Shown one piece after another: positions 42,549 to 51,226 of a stretch of 64,000 nucleotides of DNA. Positions within the stretch are counted from its first letter, which is position 1; each line of letters begins with the position of its first letter. This DNA is from Lachnospiraceae bacterium. GTDB taxonomy: Bacteria; Bacillota; Clostridia; Lachnospirales; Lachnospiraceae. The position numbers and the translations under genes are program-made. The notes below the pieces were generated by a model, which saw only the letters and a list, made by a program, of their open reading frames with translations, had not been told where the DNA came from and ran no database searches. The DNA lies in the NCBI GenBank assembly GCA_024685005.1, contig JAIKWF010000012.1:62001-126000 (forward strand). The letters run 5' to 3'.

Positions 42549-42956
42549 TCATACCCGAAGGAACATCAGGTTCCTCTTTTTAAAGCGTACCTCGGAAATC
42601 TCACTTTCCTGAAGATCCGCCTCCTTCCACTGCTGTGAAAAAAGATCCGTTGCCTTTACGATGATCTGCTTGCTGCGGCCGGCTTTCTGATTGGGCAAAA
42701 CCGTGATCTCCGCCTGCAGCTGATCGTAGATCATGGCTGACTTACTTTTGGGATCCATGGAAAGTAAGTGCCGGGCAACTGTTGTGTCCATAGACACTTC
42801 ATCTTCCATATACCGAAAAATGGCACTTCGAAACTTTCCCGGCATATCCTCGTGATCGATGAGCTCATCATAAGTCATTCTCGCACCGATATAGTACCTG
42901 GAAAAATCCTGCAGAAGGTATTTAAAAGCCATATCATTTCCTGCTGCGTTACTCAA
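42549..42956 (-). CDS. Small protein of unknown function, TTG start
   Basis: The start is a TTG at 42956 with a strong ribosome binding site, GGAGG, seven bases upstream. The next Met (residue 9) has none. The 135-residue product is soluble and mixed helical, with an acidic middle (YMEDEVSMDTTVARHLLSM) and a basic C-terminus. No family is recognised. It appears to be the first gene ahead of the M16C peptidase, sharing its promoter. The two may act together but nothing in the sequence proves it. Confidence 0.75.
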   Translation of the reverse strand: MSNAAGNDMAFKYLLQDFSRYYIGARMTYDELIDHEDMPGKFRSAIFRYMEDEVSMDTTVARHLLSMDPKSKSAMIYDQLQAEITVLPNQKAGRSKQIIVKATDLFSQQWKEADLQESEISEVRFKKRNLMFLRV

Positions 42957-42997
42957 TTTGTTTCCTCCGATCTTTTATTCTTTCCTGAAACTTCTCC

Positions 42998-43006
42998 ATT
43001 ATAGCA
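42998..43006 (-). promoter_or_regulatory. Extended -10 promoter for the 42956 gene and M16C peptidase
   Basis: Minus-strand TGCTATAAT at 43006-42998, a perfect -10 with the TG extension. A weak TTGTTA lies 15 bp further upstream. The transcript would start about 35 bases before the TTG codon. The same TGCTATAAT occurs before the PPi-phosphofructokinase gene. Confidence 0.55.
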
Positions 43007-43167
43007 TAAATCCCTCTCTAACAACAGACCGTATATTTCCCTGTCCGGCCCCGAATTTGTTCTCTTTTCCCGGTTTTTGGATCGTATTTTACGCTTTTGT
43101 ACCTGCCCGCTTCGGCTTGCAGCGTCCATGCTCCTGATGCTGCTTCTTTTGGGATGCAACGCAGCCA

Positions 43168-44943
43168 GTGCCAGGGCGGGCGGAAGAACCGGAAGGTGCT
43201 GTCAATGTCAAAACCCTTGGTGCAAAGGGCGACGGCGTAACAGATGATACGCAGGTCCTGCAGAAGATTTTTAAGGAAAATCCCGGAAAGACCATATATT
43301 TTCCGGAGGGTACTTATATGATCTCGGGAACACTCAGACCGCAAACCGGCACAAAGATCCTGGGTGAGGGAGACGGTTCCATTGTTATGGCTGTGAAAGA
43401 CTTCGGTAGCGGAAAAAATATGTTCCACGTTGGTAATGCAAAAAATGTTGATTTTTACAAGATCAGCATCAGCGGAAATATTGCAGAAAATCCCATCGGA
43501 GAAAAATACAATGCAAAAGACGGCATTCACACGCTGGACATCTGGCACAGCTCCTTTATCACTGTCCGTGAATGTCATATTCAGGACAATGCATATGTTG
43601 CGATCAGGATCATAGACACCTTAAATGAACACATAACAGTGGATCATTGCAAATTCACTACCGTGGATTGCGGCATAGAAATATTGGGTTCTACGGATGT
43701 TACGGATCTGAAGGTCACAAACAATCTGTTTGACGGCCATCCGAATTCCGAACCCATTACCCTGTACGGAAGCGGCCATTACAAAGATATCCTGATCCGG
43801 GGCAACACCATAAAAAACAAATTTTACGGAAACGCCATCCTTTGCGGGGTCTCAGAGTACAACCCTCTCATAGAAAACCTGAAGATTTTGAATAATACCA
43901 TTTACGACTGTGCCACCGGTATCGTTGTGTACAACGCCCACGGCGCTGTCATTGAAGGAAACATTATCAACAACCGGAATAATTGCGGCGCGGAAACATC
44001 AAAAAGCGGAAGCGCGATCAAAATAAGTCACTGCTCCGACCTGACTGTTTCCGGCAATGATATTTCAAATATCCGGCAGTTTGGAATGCAGATCAAAAAC
44101 TGCGAAAACACTCAGGTTCAAAAGAATACCTTTACTAATACCGCATACGTAAACATTGATTTTTGTCCTGTTGATTTCAGAGGCGGTAATAAAAATGTGA
44201 TCTTTGAAGAAAATATCATAGATCAGAACGATCCTTCCATCCCATGCTACGGAAAATATTATATCCGGGTACACGGCGATGGAAATCACACAACAAAGAT
44301 CAAGAATAACAAGATCGGCAATGGTACTATTTTCTTAGAAGCTGACAGCAGCAATTTTATCGTGGTGGGAAATGACGGAAAGATTCTGGATAAAGGAAAA
44401 GGAAATATGTTCGTAGAACCTGTCACCACCAAAGATGACAAGCCGGGCTCCGGATCTGTGACAAAGGATCCTTCCAAGGACGCAGGCACCGGAACCCTTA
44501 CAGGCTCTGAAGATGGTAAGGATGAAACTGCCGCTCTTCCCATGACGGTGGCCCTGAACGGTATTACCTATACCATCCGCGCCGATAAAACCGCAGCTGT
44601 TACCAAGATCGATAAGATAAAAAAGGCCACCATCGATACGGTGACCGTTGGTGGCTCTGTATATCCTGTAACCGAGATCGCTGCCAATGCCGCAGCAAAA
44701 AACAAAAAGCTTTCGAAACTTACCATCGGCTCCAATATAAAAAAGATCGGTAAGAAAGCATTCTTTCAATGCGGAAAGCTTAAGAAAATCACCATCAAAG
44801 CAAACAAATCCTTAAAGACCGGGAAAAAGGCCTTTGACAAGATTCATAAAAATGCTGTCATCACCCTTAAGGGCGTGAAAGGAAATACCAAAAAGAAACT
44901 GATCAAAAAGATCCAAAAACAGACAACTGCCAAAGTAAAGTAA
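43168..44943 (+). CDS. Pectate lyase-like beta-helix protein with BspA-type leucine-rich tail, 5' end doubtful
   Basis: The body is a right-handed beta-helix: VNVKTLGAKGDGVTDDTQVLQKIF opens a Pectate_lyase_3-like fold, followed by many Asn-rich rungs (ISGNIAENP, NNRNNC, VSGNDIS). From about residue 455 a BspA-like LRR follows (SKLTIGSNIKKIGKKAFFQCG) and a Lys-rich end, so it looks extracellular. The reading frame is open only from 43168 (GTG, no ribosome binding site) and lacks a signal peptide. A plausible lipoprotein signal (MLLMLLLLGC) begins at 43128 in another frame, so a one-base insertion or 5' decay is likely. Carbohydrate specificity is unknown. Confidence 0.75.
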   Translation: MPGRAEEPEGAVNVKTLGAKGDGVTDDTQVLQKIFKENPGKTIYFPEGTYMISGTLRPQTGTKILGEGDGSIVMAVKDFGSGKNMFHVGNAKNVDFYKISISGNIAENPIGEKYNAKDGIHTLDIWHSSFITVRECHIQDNAYVAIRIIDTLNEHITVDHCKFTTVDCGIEILGSTDVTDLKVTNNLFDGHPNSEPITLYGSGHYKDILIRGNTIKNKFYGNAILCGVSEYNPLIENLKILNNTIYDCATGIVVYNAHGAVIEGNIINNRNNCGAETSKSGSAIKISHCSDLTVSGNDISNIRQFGMQIKNCENTQVQKNTFTNTAYVNIDFCPVDFRGGNKNVIFEENIIDQNDPSIPCYGKYYIRVHGDGNHTTKIKNNKIGNGTIFLEADSSNFIVVGNDGKILDKGKGNMFVEPVTTKDDKPGSGSVTKDPSKDAGTGTLTGSEDGKDETAALPMTVALNGITYTIRADKTAAVTKIDKIKKATIDTVTVGGSVYPVTEIAANAAAKNKKLSKLTIGSNIKKIGKKAFFQCGKLKKITIKANKSLKTGKKAFDKIHKNAVITLKGVKGNTKKKLIKKIQKQTTAKVK

Positions 44944-44946
44944 AAG

Positions 44947-45591
44947 CTAATCCAGCAGATATAACAGCTCGGATAAGGAAAACATATCATAATCCGCTTT
45001 TCCGCTTTTTACTGCATCTCCGATGGCAGCTGTGTACATGCCCCCTGCGTTGCCCGCCAGGATCCCTGCCTTTGCATCTTCTACCACAAGGCAGTGCTCC
45101 GGGGCTTCGCAAAGCATGTCCGCCCCCTTTAAGAATACTTCGGGATCCGGCTTGCTTTTGGTGATATTGTTGCCGTCGGACACCGCATCGAAGGCATCCT
45201 TCAGCTCCGTCTTTTCCAGAATGAGACCTGCATTTTTGCTGGAGGATCCCACCGCCAGCTTGTATCCCCGCTCCCTGATATCGGAAAGCACTCTTCTGAC
45301 GGACCGGGAAACATCTTCCCTGCTCATCTGGGATAAGAGATTCACATAGATGGCATTTTTCTCTTCCGTCAGTTTCTTTTTATCTTCTGCCGATAAAGGA
45401 TCGCCTTTATATTTTTCCAATATGATCTCCAGGCTTTCCTCTCTGCTGACACCCCGAAGTCTGTTATTGTCTTCTTCATCAAAGGGAACTCCCAGTCTGT
45501 CAGCTACTTTTTTCCACGCCTGATAGTGATATTTGTCCGTAAAGACCAGCACTCCATCCAGGTCAAAGATCACTGCTCTGATATTTTTCAT
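44947..45591 (-). CDS. pgmB: Beta-phosphoglucomutase
   Basis: This HAD-family enzyme interconverts beta-glucose-1-phosphate and glucose-6-phosphate. The N-terminus gives the catalytic DLDGVL (Asp10 and Asp12), then the cap signature WKKVADRLGVPFDEEDNNRLRGVSREESLEIIL typical of beta-PGM. Downstream are VGSSSKNAGLIL and the metal-binding ITKSKPDPEVFLKGA with VVEDAKAG. Length, 214 residues, is normal. It is the last gene of the sugar operon, 16 bp after the GH65 phosphorylase whose product it uses. Its end is 3 bp from the end of the convergent beta-helix gene. Confidence 0.95.
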   Translation of the reverse strand: MKNIRAVIFDLDGVLVFTDKYHYQAWKKVADRLGVPFDEEDNNRLRGVSREESLEIILEKYKGDPLSAEDKKKLTEEKNAIYVNLLSQMSREDVSRSVRRVLSDIRERGYKLAVGSSSKNAGLILEKTELKDAFDAVSDGNNITKSKPDPEVFLKGADMLCEAPEHCLVVEDAKAGILAGNAGGMYTAAIGDAVKSGKADYDMFSLSELLYLLD

Positions 45592-45607
45592 TTTCTATCA
45601 CCTTTCC

Positions 45608-47899
45608 TCAGCTAATCCTGATCTTCTCATTTCCCAAAAACAGTTCCAGACTTTCTCCCTCCAAAAGGGATACGGAAACCTCTGCCTTGTTTTCGCGATT
45701 CACCACTTCCACGGAAAGCTCTCTTCCTCTGTAGCAAAGCTTAAAGCGAAATGCCTTCCAGCAGGTGGGAATCACGGGATCTAAATGCAGTCCGTCTTCT
45801 TTGATGCGAAGACCGCCGAATCCGTAAACCACCGCCATATAGTTTCCGCCCATATTGGCGGTATGGATCCCGTCCTTGGTATTATGATGCAGATCAAACA
45901 GATCCAGTTTTGCGGAATCCCCGAAATACTTATAGGCTTTCTCCACCTGTTTCAGTCTGGCTGCCACGATACTGTAAATGCAGGTTGACAGAGACGAATC
46001 ATGGGTTGTGACCATTTCGTAAAACGCAAAGGATTTACGGATGGTCTCCTCATCCTGGGCATCTTCATAGATAAAATGCGCCAGCACCGTATCTGCCTGT
46101 TTACATACCTGATATCTGTAGATATACAGAGGATGATAATGCAGCAAAAGGGGATAATCGCTTACCGGTGTTCCGGCAAAATCCCATTCCTTCTTACTGA
46201 GGAAGGAATCATCCTGGGGATTGATTCCCCGTTCCTTGTCATAGGGCAGGAACATTTTTTCGGAAGCCTTTGCAAACTCTTTTACCTCTCTGCCGGTCAG
46301 TGAGATCTTGGCAATGGTATCCAGGTCTCCCTTTTCCACCAGCATGTAATAAAACTTTACGGCCCAGTCCAGATTGTACTTGGCAGTCACATTGGTATAA
46401 TAATTGTTGTTCACAAGGCAGGTATACTCATCCGGTCCTGTCACGCAGTTGATCACGAACCTGTCTCCGTCGTAGTTTCCCACATCCATCCAAAGACGGG
46501 CCGTTTCAAAAACGATCTCCGCTCCTTTTTTCGCAACAAACTCATAATCATTCGTTGCCAGATAGTAAGCTACTACGGAATAGGCGATGTCTCCGTCAAT
46601 ATGATACTGGGCCGTTCCGGAAGGAAAATAGCCGCTGCACTCGCTTCCTTCAATGGTCCGCCAGGGATACAGTGCTCCCTTTTTGTGTCCCAGGAGTCTG
46701 GCATTTTCCCTTGCTTTGTCCAGAGTGGAATACCTGTATGAGATCAGATTCTTAGAGATCTCGGGATTCGTCATGGTAAAAAAGGGCTGCATATACATTT
46801 CCGTATCCCAGAAATAATGCCCTTCATAACCTTCTCCGCTCAGTCCCTTGGCTGCAACGTTGGAATGCTCGTCTCTCCCGGCAGACTGCAGAAGCTGATA
46901 GGTGTTGTATTTCAGCGCCATGTCAAGCTCGTCGTCTCCTTCTATGGTCAGGGCAGATCTCTCCCAGCAGGCCGTCAGATAGTTTTTCTGCGCCGCATAA
47001 AGCTGCGCCGGATCTTTTCCGATCAGTTCCGTAATCAGCCGCTCTGCTTCGCCGAAAGGATCCTCGCATCTTAACGAGTCCGTAAATACGGAGTACTTAT
47101 ATACCGTCAGTTCCTCGGAAGCTGCGATCTTTGTATGAAGGGTTCTGTAAAATCTGTGCCCTTCCTTTTCGATGCGGACCGAAATGGAGCCTTCCTTTTG
47201 CAACGCTCCATTTTGCTCCGTAAAAAGCTGCTCCGTAACGGCGCTGCAGATCTTAAGGCCGGAGGCTGCTGTGGCGGTATACAGATAAGAAATATTATCT
47301 CTTTGCACCGCTTCTATGGGCACCAGATGTTCCTGGCTTTCTCCTGCCACTCTGGGATCCATGGGATCGCAGAAGTTATGGGTATCTCCGAAATGCTCCG
47401 ATGAGAAAAAGATCTCCCCGCAAAAATCCAATGACTTCACCTTGTACTCCATCAAAAACAGATTGGGGATCTCAAAGGATGCCATTCTTCGAATATTCAG
47501 TTCAAACCGGTTGCCGCCGGGAGATTTCCAGATCACATGACGTTTTGAAAAACCGCCGCCCATATTCAGGCTTCTTACCGATTCCAGCACGCTTCCTTCA
47601 AACATGGAAAAGCGCTCTCCGCCTGCGGTAAAGACCATTCCCTGGGTATCTGCCACATTCAGCATGGTCTGTTTTTTGTCACACAGACCGTACAGCTTTT
47701 CTGCCTGGGGCATATCGGCATAGTCATATAATCCGTTGATATATGTTCCTCTTATGGTTTTGTAGCCGGGATCATACCCTTCCTCATAACATCCCCTGAT
47801 ACCGATGTAGCCGTTGGCATTGTGAAACAGAGTTTCGTTGAGCATCAGCCTGTCATTATCGAGGGTCTGATCCGGCACTTCATAAATGTAATTGTTCAT
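45608..47899 (-). CDS. Glycoside hydrolase family 65 disaccharide phosphorylase
   Basis: GH65 phosphorylases cleave alpha-glucosides with inorganic phosphate, releasing beta-glucose-1-phosphate. The enzyme has 763 residues with the N-terminal beta-sandwich (LMLNETLFHNANGYIGIRG) and the (alpha/alpha)6 barrel. The barrel includes YEGHYFWDTEMYMQPFF, the phosphate-site region and the general-acid Glu in VTGPDEYTCLVNNNYYTN near residue 487. Kojibiose, nigerose, maltose, trehalose and 3-O-glucosyl-rhamnose phosphorylases share this fold and I cannot choose among them. Adjacent pgmB converts its product. The start is the ATG at 47899, 16 bp after the permease. Confidence 0.95.
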   Translation of the reverse strand: MNNYIYEVPDQTLDNDRLMLNETLFHNANGYIGIRGCYEEGYDPGYKTIRGTYINGLYDYADMPQAEKLYGLCDKKQTMLNVADTQGMVFTAGGERFSMFEGSVLESVRSLNMGGGFSKRHVIWKSPGGNRFELNIRRMASFEIPNLFLMEYKVKSLDFCGEIFFSSEHFGDTHNFCDPMDPRVAGESQEHLVPIEAVQRDNISYLYTATAASGLKICSAVTEQLFTEQNGALQKEGSISVRIEKEGHRFYRTLHTKIAASEELTVYKYSVFTDSLRCEDPFGEAERLITELIGKDPAQLYAAQKNYLTACWERSALTIEGDDELDMALKYNTYQLLQSAGRDEHSNVAAKGLSGEGYEGHYFWDTEMYMQPFFTMTNPEISKNLISYRYSTLDKARENARLLGHKKGALYPWRTIEGSECSGYFPSGTAQYHIDGDIAYSVVAYYLATNDYEFVAKKGAEIVFETARLWMDVGNYDGDRFVINCVTGPDEYTCLVNNNYYTNVTAKYNLDWAVKFYYMLVEKGDLDTIAKISLTGREVKEFAKASEKMFLPYDKERGINPQDDSFLSKKEWDFAGTPVSDYPLLLHYHPLYIYRYQVCKQADTVLAHFIYEDAQDEETIRKSFAFYEMVTTHDSSLSTCIYSIVAARLKQVEKAYKYFGDSAKLDLFDLHHNTKDGIHTANMGGNYMAVVYGFGGLRIKEDGLHLDPVIPTCWKAFRFKLCYRGRELSVEVVNRENKAEVSVSLLEGESLELFLGNEKIRIS

Positions 47900-47914
47900 A
47901 AGTCAGCCCTTTTA

Positions 47915-48748
47915 TTATTTTACAGCGCCTGCTGCAATTCCCTTGATGATGTACTTCTGTGCACACAGATAGAAGATCACCACAGGAATGATGGTAAGCG
48001 TCAAACCTGCCATTGCCAGATTCCACTGCACTGTATACTGTCCGAAAAAGTTAGCCGTGGATAACGGAATGGTCCGGTTCTTTTTGCTGTAAAGAATCAG
48101 TGACGGAAGCAGGTAATCATTCCAGATCCAGATCACGTTCAAAATGATCACGGTCATGGTCACCGGCTTAAGCATGGGAAATACGATCTTAAAGAACACA
48201 CCCAGCTTTGAGCAACCGTCTATGATGGCAGCTTCTTCCACTTCGACGGGAACGGATTTGATAAACCCGTGAAACAGGAATACCGACATTCCGGTTCCGA
48301 ATCCGATATAGCAAAAGATCAGTCCTCCGAGCGTATCCGTCAACTGGATCCCGCAATAGTCCCTGAAAAATCCCAGCACCTGCAAAAGAGGCATCATCAG
48401 GGTCTGGAAGGGGATCAGCATGGTAGCCACAAACATCATAAAGATAAATTTGCTCAGCTTCCCGTCATTTCTTGCCAGCATCCAGGCACACATGGAAGTT
48501 AATACCACTATGAATACCAGAGAGATACAAGTTACGATCATCGAGTTCATAAAAGCATGGGAAAAATCCATCTTATCCATTGCTTTCGTAAAATACTTAA
48601 ACGATGCATCCTTCGGAAACGCCAGGATATTCTCATAAAGCTCTGCCCTGTTCTTGAATGCATTCACCACGATGATGTAGACCGGGAACAGATATGCAAG
48701 GCCCAGTAAGATCAACACCACATTCAGCAAAATCTTCTTTGTCTTCAT
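47915..48748 (-). CDS. ABC sugar permease, MalG type
   Basis: Inner membrane subunit of a CUT1 carbohydrate importer. Six helices lie over 277 residues, with the EAA loop VEEAAIIDGCSKLGVFFKIVFP near residue 175 that contacts the ATPase. The start overlaps the stop of the upstream permease by one base (TAATG). The short cytosolic C-terminus (IKGIAAGAVK) is the usual MalG ending. No ATP-binding subunit is encoded nearby, so a shared MsmK-type ATPase elsewhere is likely. Confidence 0.95.
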   Translation of the reverse strand: MKTKKILLNVVLILLGLAYLFPVYIIVVNAFKNRAELYENILAFPKDASFKYFTKAMDKMDFSHAFMNSMIVTCISLVFIVVLTSMCAWMLARNDGKLSKFIFMMFVATMLIPFQTLMMPLLQVLGFFRDYCGIQLTDTLGGLIFCYIGFGTGMSVFLFHGFIKSVPVEVEEAAIIDGCSKLGVFFKIVFPMLKPVTMTVIILNVIWIWNDYLLPSLILYSKKNRTIPLSTANFFGQYTVQWNLAMAGLTLTIIPVVIFYLCAQKYIIKGIAAGAVK

Positions 48749-49629
48749 TACATCTGCACCTCTTTCTTCTTGGTGATGGATACCTGCATCAGCGTAAAGG
48801 ATGCAACTACGATCAGAAACAGGATCGCCTTTGCCTGTCCGTATCCGTAATTGTTCAGCTTAAAGATCTCGTTGTAGATATTCATGGCGAACATTTCCGT
48901 GGCATTGTTGGGACCGCCCCCGGTAAGGGAAAGGTTTGTATCAAAGATCTTAAAGCAGTTGGACAATGTCAAAAACAGACATATGGTAAAAGATTGCATG
49001 ATCAGCGGAAGCTTAATGTAGATCAGCTGCTGGAAAAAATTTGCTCCGTCAATGGACGCCGCCTCAAGTACATCATCCGGAATTCCCTGAATACCGGTAA
49101 TGTAGATGATCATGATATATCCCGCCATCTGCCAGATGGCAACAATGATCAGTGCCACCAGGGCCATCTTTTTATCCACCAGCCAGTTAAAGAACAGGCC
49201 GGTATTCCCCATTGCTTCGCCGATGGCCTTTAAACCTTCTCCCAAAATAAACTTCCAGATGTAACCAAGGATCAGTCCGCCGATGAGATACGGCATGAAA
49301 AGCATGGTACGAAGGATATTACGTACTTTGATCCTGCTGGTCACAATGATGGCAAACGCAAGACCCAAAAGATTGATCAGCACCACCGCAATGACGGTAA
49401 ATACCAATGTATGTCCTGCGGACACCATAAATCTGCTATCCGAAAACAGCCTCACAAAATTGTCCATTCCCACAAAGGTCTTTTCGTGAACCGGGAGGCC
49501 ATCCCAGGAGAAAAAGGAATAGCCCACACCGATCACAAACGGGATGATCACAATGATCGTAAATACAATGACCACGGGAAGAACAAACAATGCATACCAT
49601 GCTGCTTCTTTTTTCTTTCTTGCGTTCAT
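48748..49629 (-). CDS. ABC sugar permease, MalF type
   Basis: Partner permease of the importer, 293 residues with six predicted helices. A basic N-terminus (NARKKKEAAW) precedes the first helix, and the EAA loop reads EAASIDGANFFQQLIYIKLPLI near residue 205. Family CUT1, MalF/UgpA-like, without the large periplasmic loop of enterobacterial MalF. It lies 28 bp after the binding protein gene and overlaps the MalG-type gene by one base. Substrate is inferred from the GH65 neighbour to be an alpha-linked disaccharide. Confidence 0.95.
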   Translation of the reverse strand: MNARKKKEAAWYALFVLPVVIVFTIIVIIPFVIGVGYSFFSWDGLPVHEKTFVGMDNFVRLFSDSRFMVSAGHTLVFTVIAVVLINLLGLAFAIIVTSRIKVRNILRTMLFMPYLIGGLILGYIWKFILGEGLKAIGEAMGNTGLFFNWLVDKKMALVALIIVAIWQMAGYIMIIYITGIQGIPDDVLEAASIDGANFFQQLIYIKLPLIMQSFTICLFLTLSNCFKIFDTNLSLTGGGPNNATEMFAMNIYNEIFKLNNYGYGQAKAILFLIVVASFTLMQVSITKKKEVQM

Positions 49630-49657
49630 GTATAACCCCCTAAAAATCCCGTTTTAC

Positions 49658-50971
49658 TTAGTTGCCCTGATTTGCAATCGCATCTGCATAAGCCTGGTCG
49701 AGCCCTGCAAGGAAATCGTCAGCACTCATATCGGAGGTAAAGAACTCCTGAGCCAGAGGTGCGAAGTATACGTTAATGGAATTTGCAGGCCACTTTGCCA
49801 TGTTCCAGCCGATGGTCTTTCCTGCTTCTACGTAAGACTGCATATCCTGGGAAAGAACATCCAGGTTTTCATTTACGTCGCCCTTGATGACGGGTACGAA
49901 ACCAAACTGATCATAGAGATAGCTCTTTCCGGTTTCGGATGTATAAAGCCAGGTTAAAAACTTCTTTCCTGCTTCCTGCTCTGCTGCGTCAGCGCTGGCA
50001 TTGATGGCCCAGTAATAAGGAACGGAAACTGCCAGCTTATCATTTCCCGCAAGGGGAAGGGGTGCCATACCGGCATCTTCAAATTCATAATCCGCAAACA
50101 TACCTGCGCACCAGTTACCCTGATGGATCATTGCTGCTTTGCCGGTTGCCAGATCACCGATCTGTCCGTCATAGTTCTGCTCCAGCGGATTGCTGCAGTT
50201 TTCTCTGATGTCAACCATCATATTTGCAAACTCTTTAAATACGTCCTGGTCTGCCATTTTAGACTTGCCTTCTGCCAGATCTGCAATGAACGCATCGGGA
50301 TCATCCATTAATGCAAAAGGTGTATTCAAAATATGTCCGATAAGGAAATAATCTTCCTGGGTCAGCTCAAAGCCTTCGTTACCGGCTTCTTTCTGTTCTT
50401 TGATCAGATTGATGAAATCATCTGTGCTCTTAAGGGTGGTGGCATCACAAAGAGATTTGTTGTAAACGATGCCGAAGCCTTCCATGGTATAAGGGATACC
50501 CATGGTCTTGCCGTCTTTTGTGATATCTGCGGTCAGGCCTTCGGGAATATCCTTCATGCACTCCACATCGGAAAGGTCCGCACAGTAATCTTTCAGACGC
50601 TCTAAGATATCGCCGCTCTGCTGGGTGAAAATGGTCGGTCCCTGATCATTGGCCAGCTTGGTCTCCAACTGCTGCTGATAATCATCGCCGGTGGTTCCCC
50701 AGATCTCAACCTCAATTCCTGTCTCATCCGTAAAAGCTTCCGCACAATCCTCCAGCTGATCCTGGATCTCTGCCTTACTCTGGAAGATGATGATCTTGTC
50801 TGCTGTTTCAGCTCCGCCTTCTTCCTTTTCAGCACTCTCGCTTTCGCTGCTCTCGCCTTCTGCGGCTGCAACAGGTGCATCTTTCTGCGTAGAAGCACTG
50901 TTTCCGCATCCGGTAACTGCCATACCGATGGTGGTCATGGTCAATACAAGCGCTGCCAGTTTCTTTTTCAT
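49658..50971 (-). CDS. ABC sugar-binding lipoprotein
   Basis: Extracellular solute-binding protein of family 1. The signal KKKLAALVLTMTTIGMAVTGC ends in a lipobox, and the next 40 residues are a Ser/Glu-rich linker. The binding fold begins IIIFQSKAEIQDQLEDCAEAF, with GIEVEIWGTTGDDYQQQLETKLAN. Aromatic residues typical of sugar contacts (HQGNWCAGMF, YYWAINASAD) follow. The start at 50971 has AAGGGAG; an ATG seven codons upstream is rejected. It is the first gene of the five-gene sugar operon. Confidence 0.95.
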   Translation of the reverse strand: MKKKLAALVLTMTTIGMAVTGCGNSASTQKDAPVAAAEGESSESESAEKEEGGAETADKIIIFQSKAEIQDQLEDCAEAFTDETGIEVEIWGTTGDDYQQQLETKLANDQGPTIFTQQSGDILERLKDYCADLSDVECMKDIPEGLTADITKDGKTMGIPYTMEGFGIVYNKSLCDATTLKSTDDFINLIKEQKEAGNEGFELTQEDYFLIGHILNTPFALMDDPDAFIADLAEGKSKMADQDVFKEFANMMVDIRENCSNPLEQNYDGQIGDLATGKAAMIHQGNWCAGMFADYEFEDAGMAPLPLAGNDKLAVSVPYYWAINASADAAEQEAGKKFLTWLYTSETGKSYLYDQFGFVPVIKGDVNENLDVLSQDMQSYVEAGKTIGWNMAKWPANSINVYFAPLAQEFFTSDMSADDFLAGLDQAYADAIANQGN

Positions 50972-51032
50972 AATGTAACTCCCTTCCTTCATGATTTGTG
51001 TTTTATGTTTTTTGCTCTTCGTTTTCGTTGTT

Positions 51033-51094
51033 AAACGCCGCGCACGTTTCTTACGATTGCAAGGTAACCCCTTTTGCCATCCTGCGTCAACGCA
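51033..51094 (-). promoter_or_regulatory. Candidate operator/promoter region of the sugar operon
   Basis: Two palindromes lie between lacI and the binding-protein gene: TGCGT-CA-ACGCA (51083-51094) and AAACG-N7-CGTTT (51033-51049). The first overlaps a TTGACG that could serve as -35. They are plausible targets of the LacI-family protein encoded at 51227-52210. I could not fix the -10 box with confidence. Confidence 0.4.
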
Positions 51095-51140
51095 CTTTCC
51101 CGGCTTTTGGCTTTTTCGTTAAATTCACCAAAAGAAAGCA

Positions 51141-51169
51141 AAAGAGCGGACATTCATCCGCTCTTTTTT
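51141..51169 (-). terminator. Intrinsic terminator after lacI
   Basis: AAAGAGCGGA (51141-51150), loop CATTCA, TCCGCTCTTT (51157-51166): a perfect 10-bp stem. On the minus strand it is followed by TGCTTTCTTTT, on the plus strand by further T. It lies 58 bp beyond the lacI stop and separates lacI from the sugar operon. Confidence 0.75.
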
Positions 51170-51226
51170 GTGCACATTCACAGTTCGTTTTACTAAATTT
51201 TACTAATTTTACTTCCGTTTTACCTA

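Noticed and set aside
43018..43578. An antisense frame across the beta-helix gene
   Set aside because: Beta-helix repeats on the plus strand are convincing and this frame has no ribosome binding site or motif.
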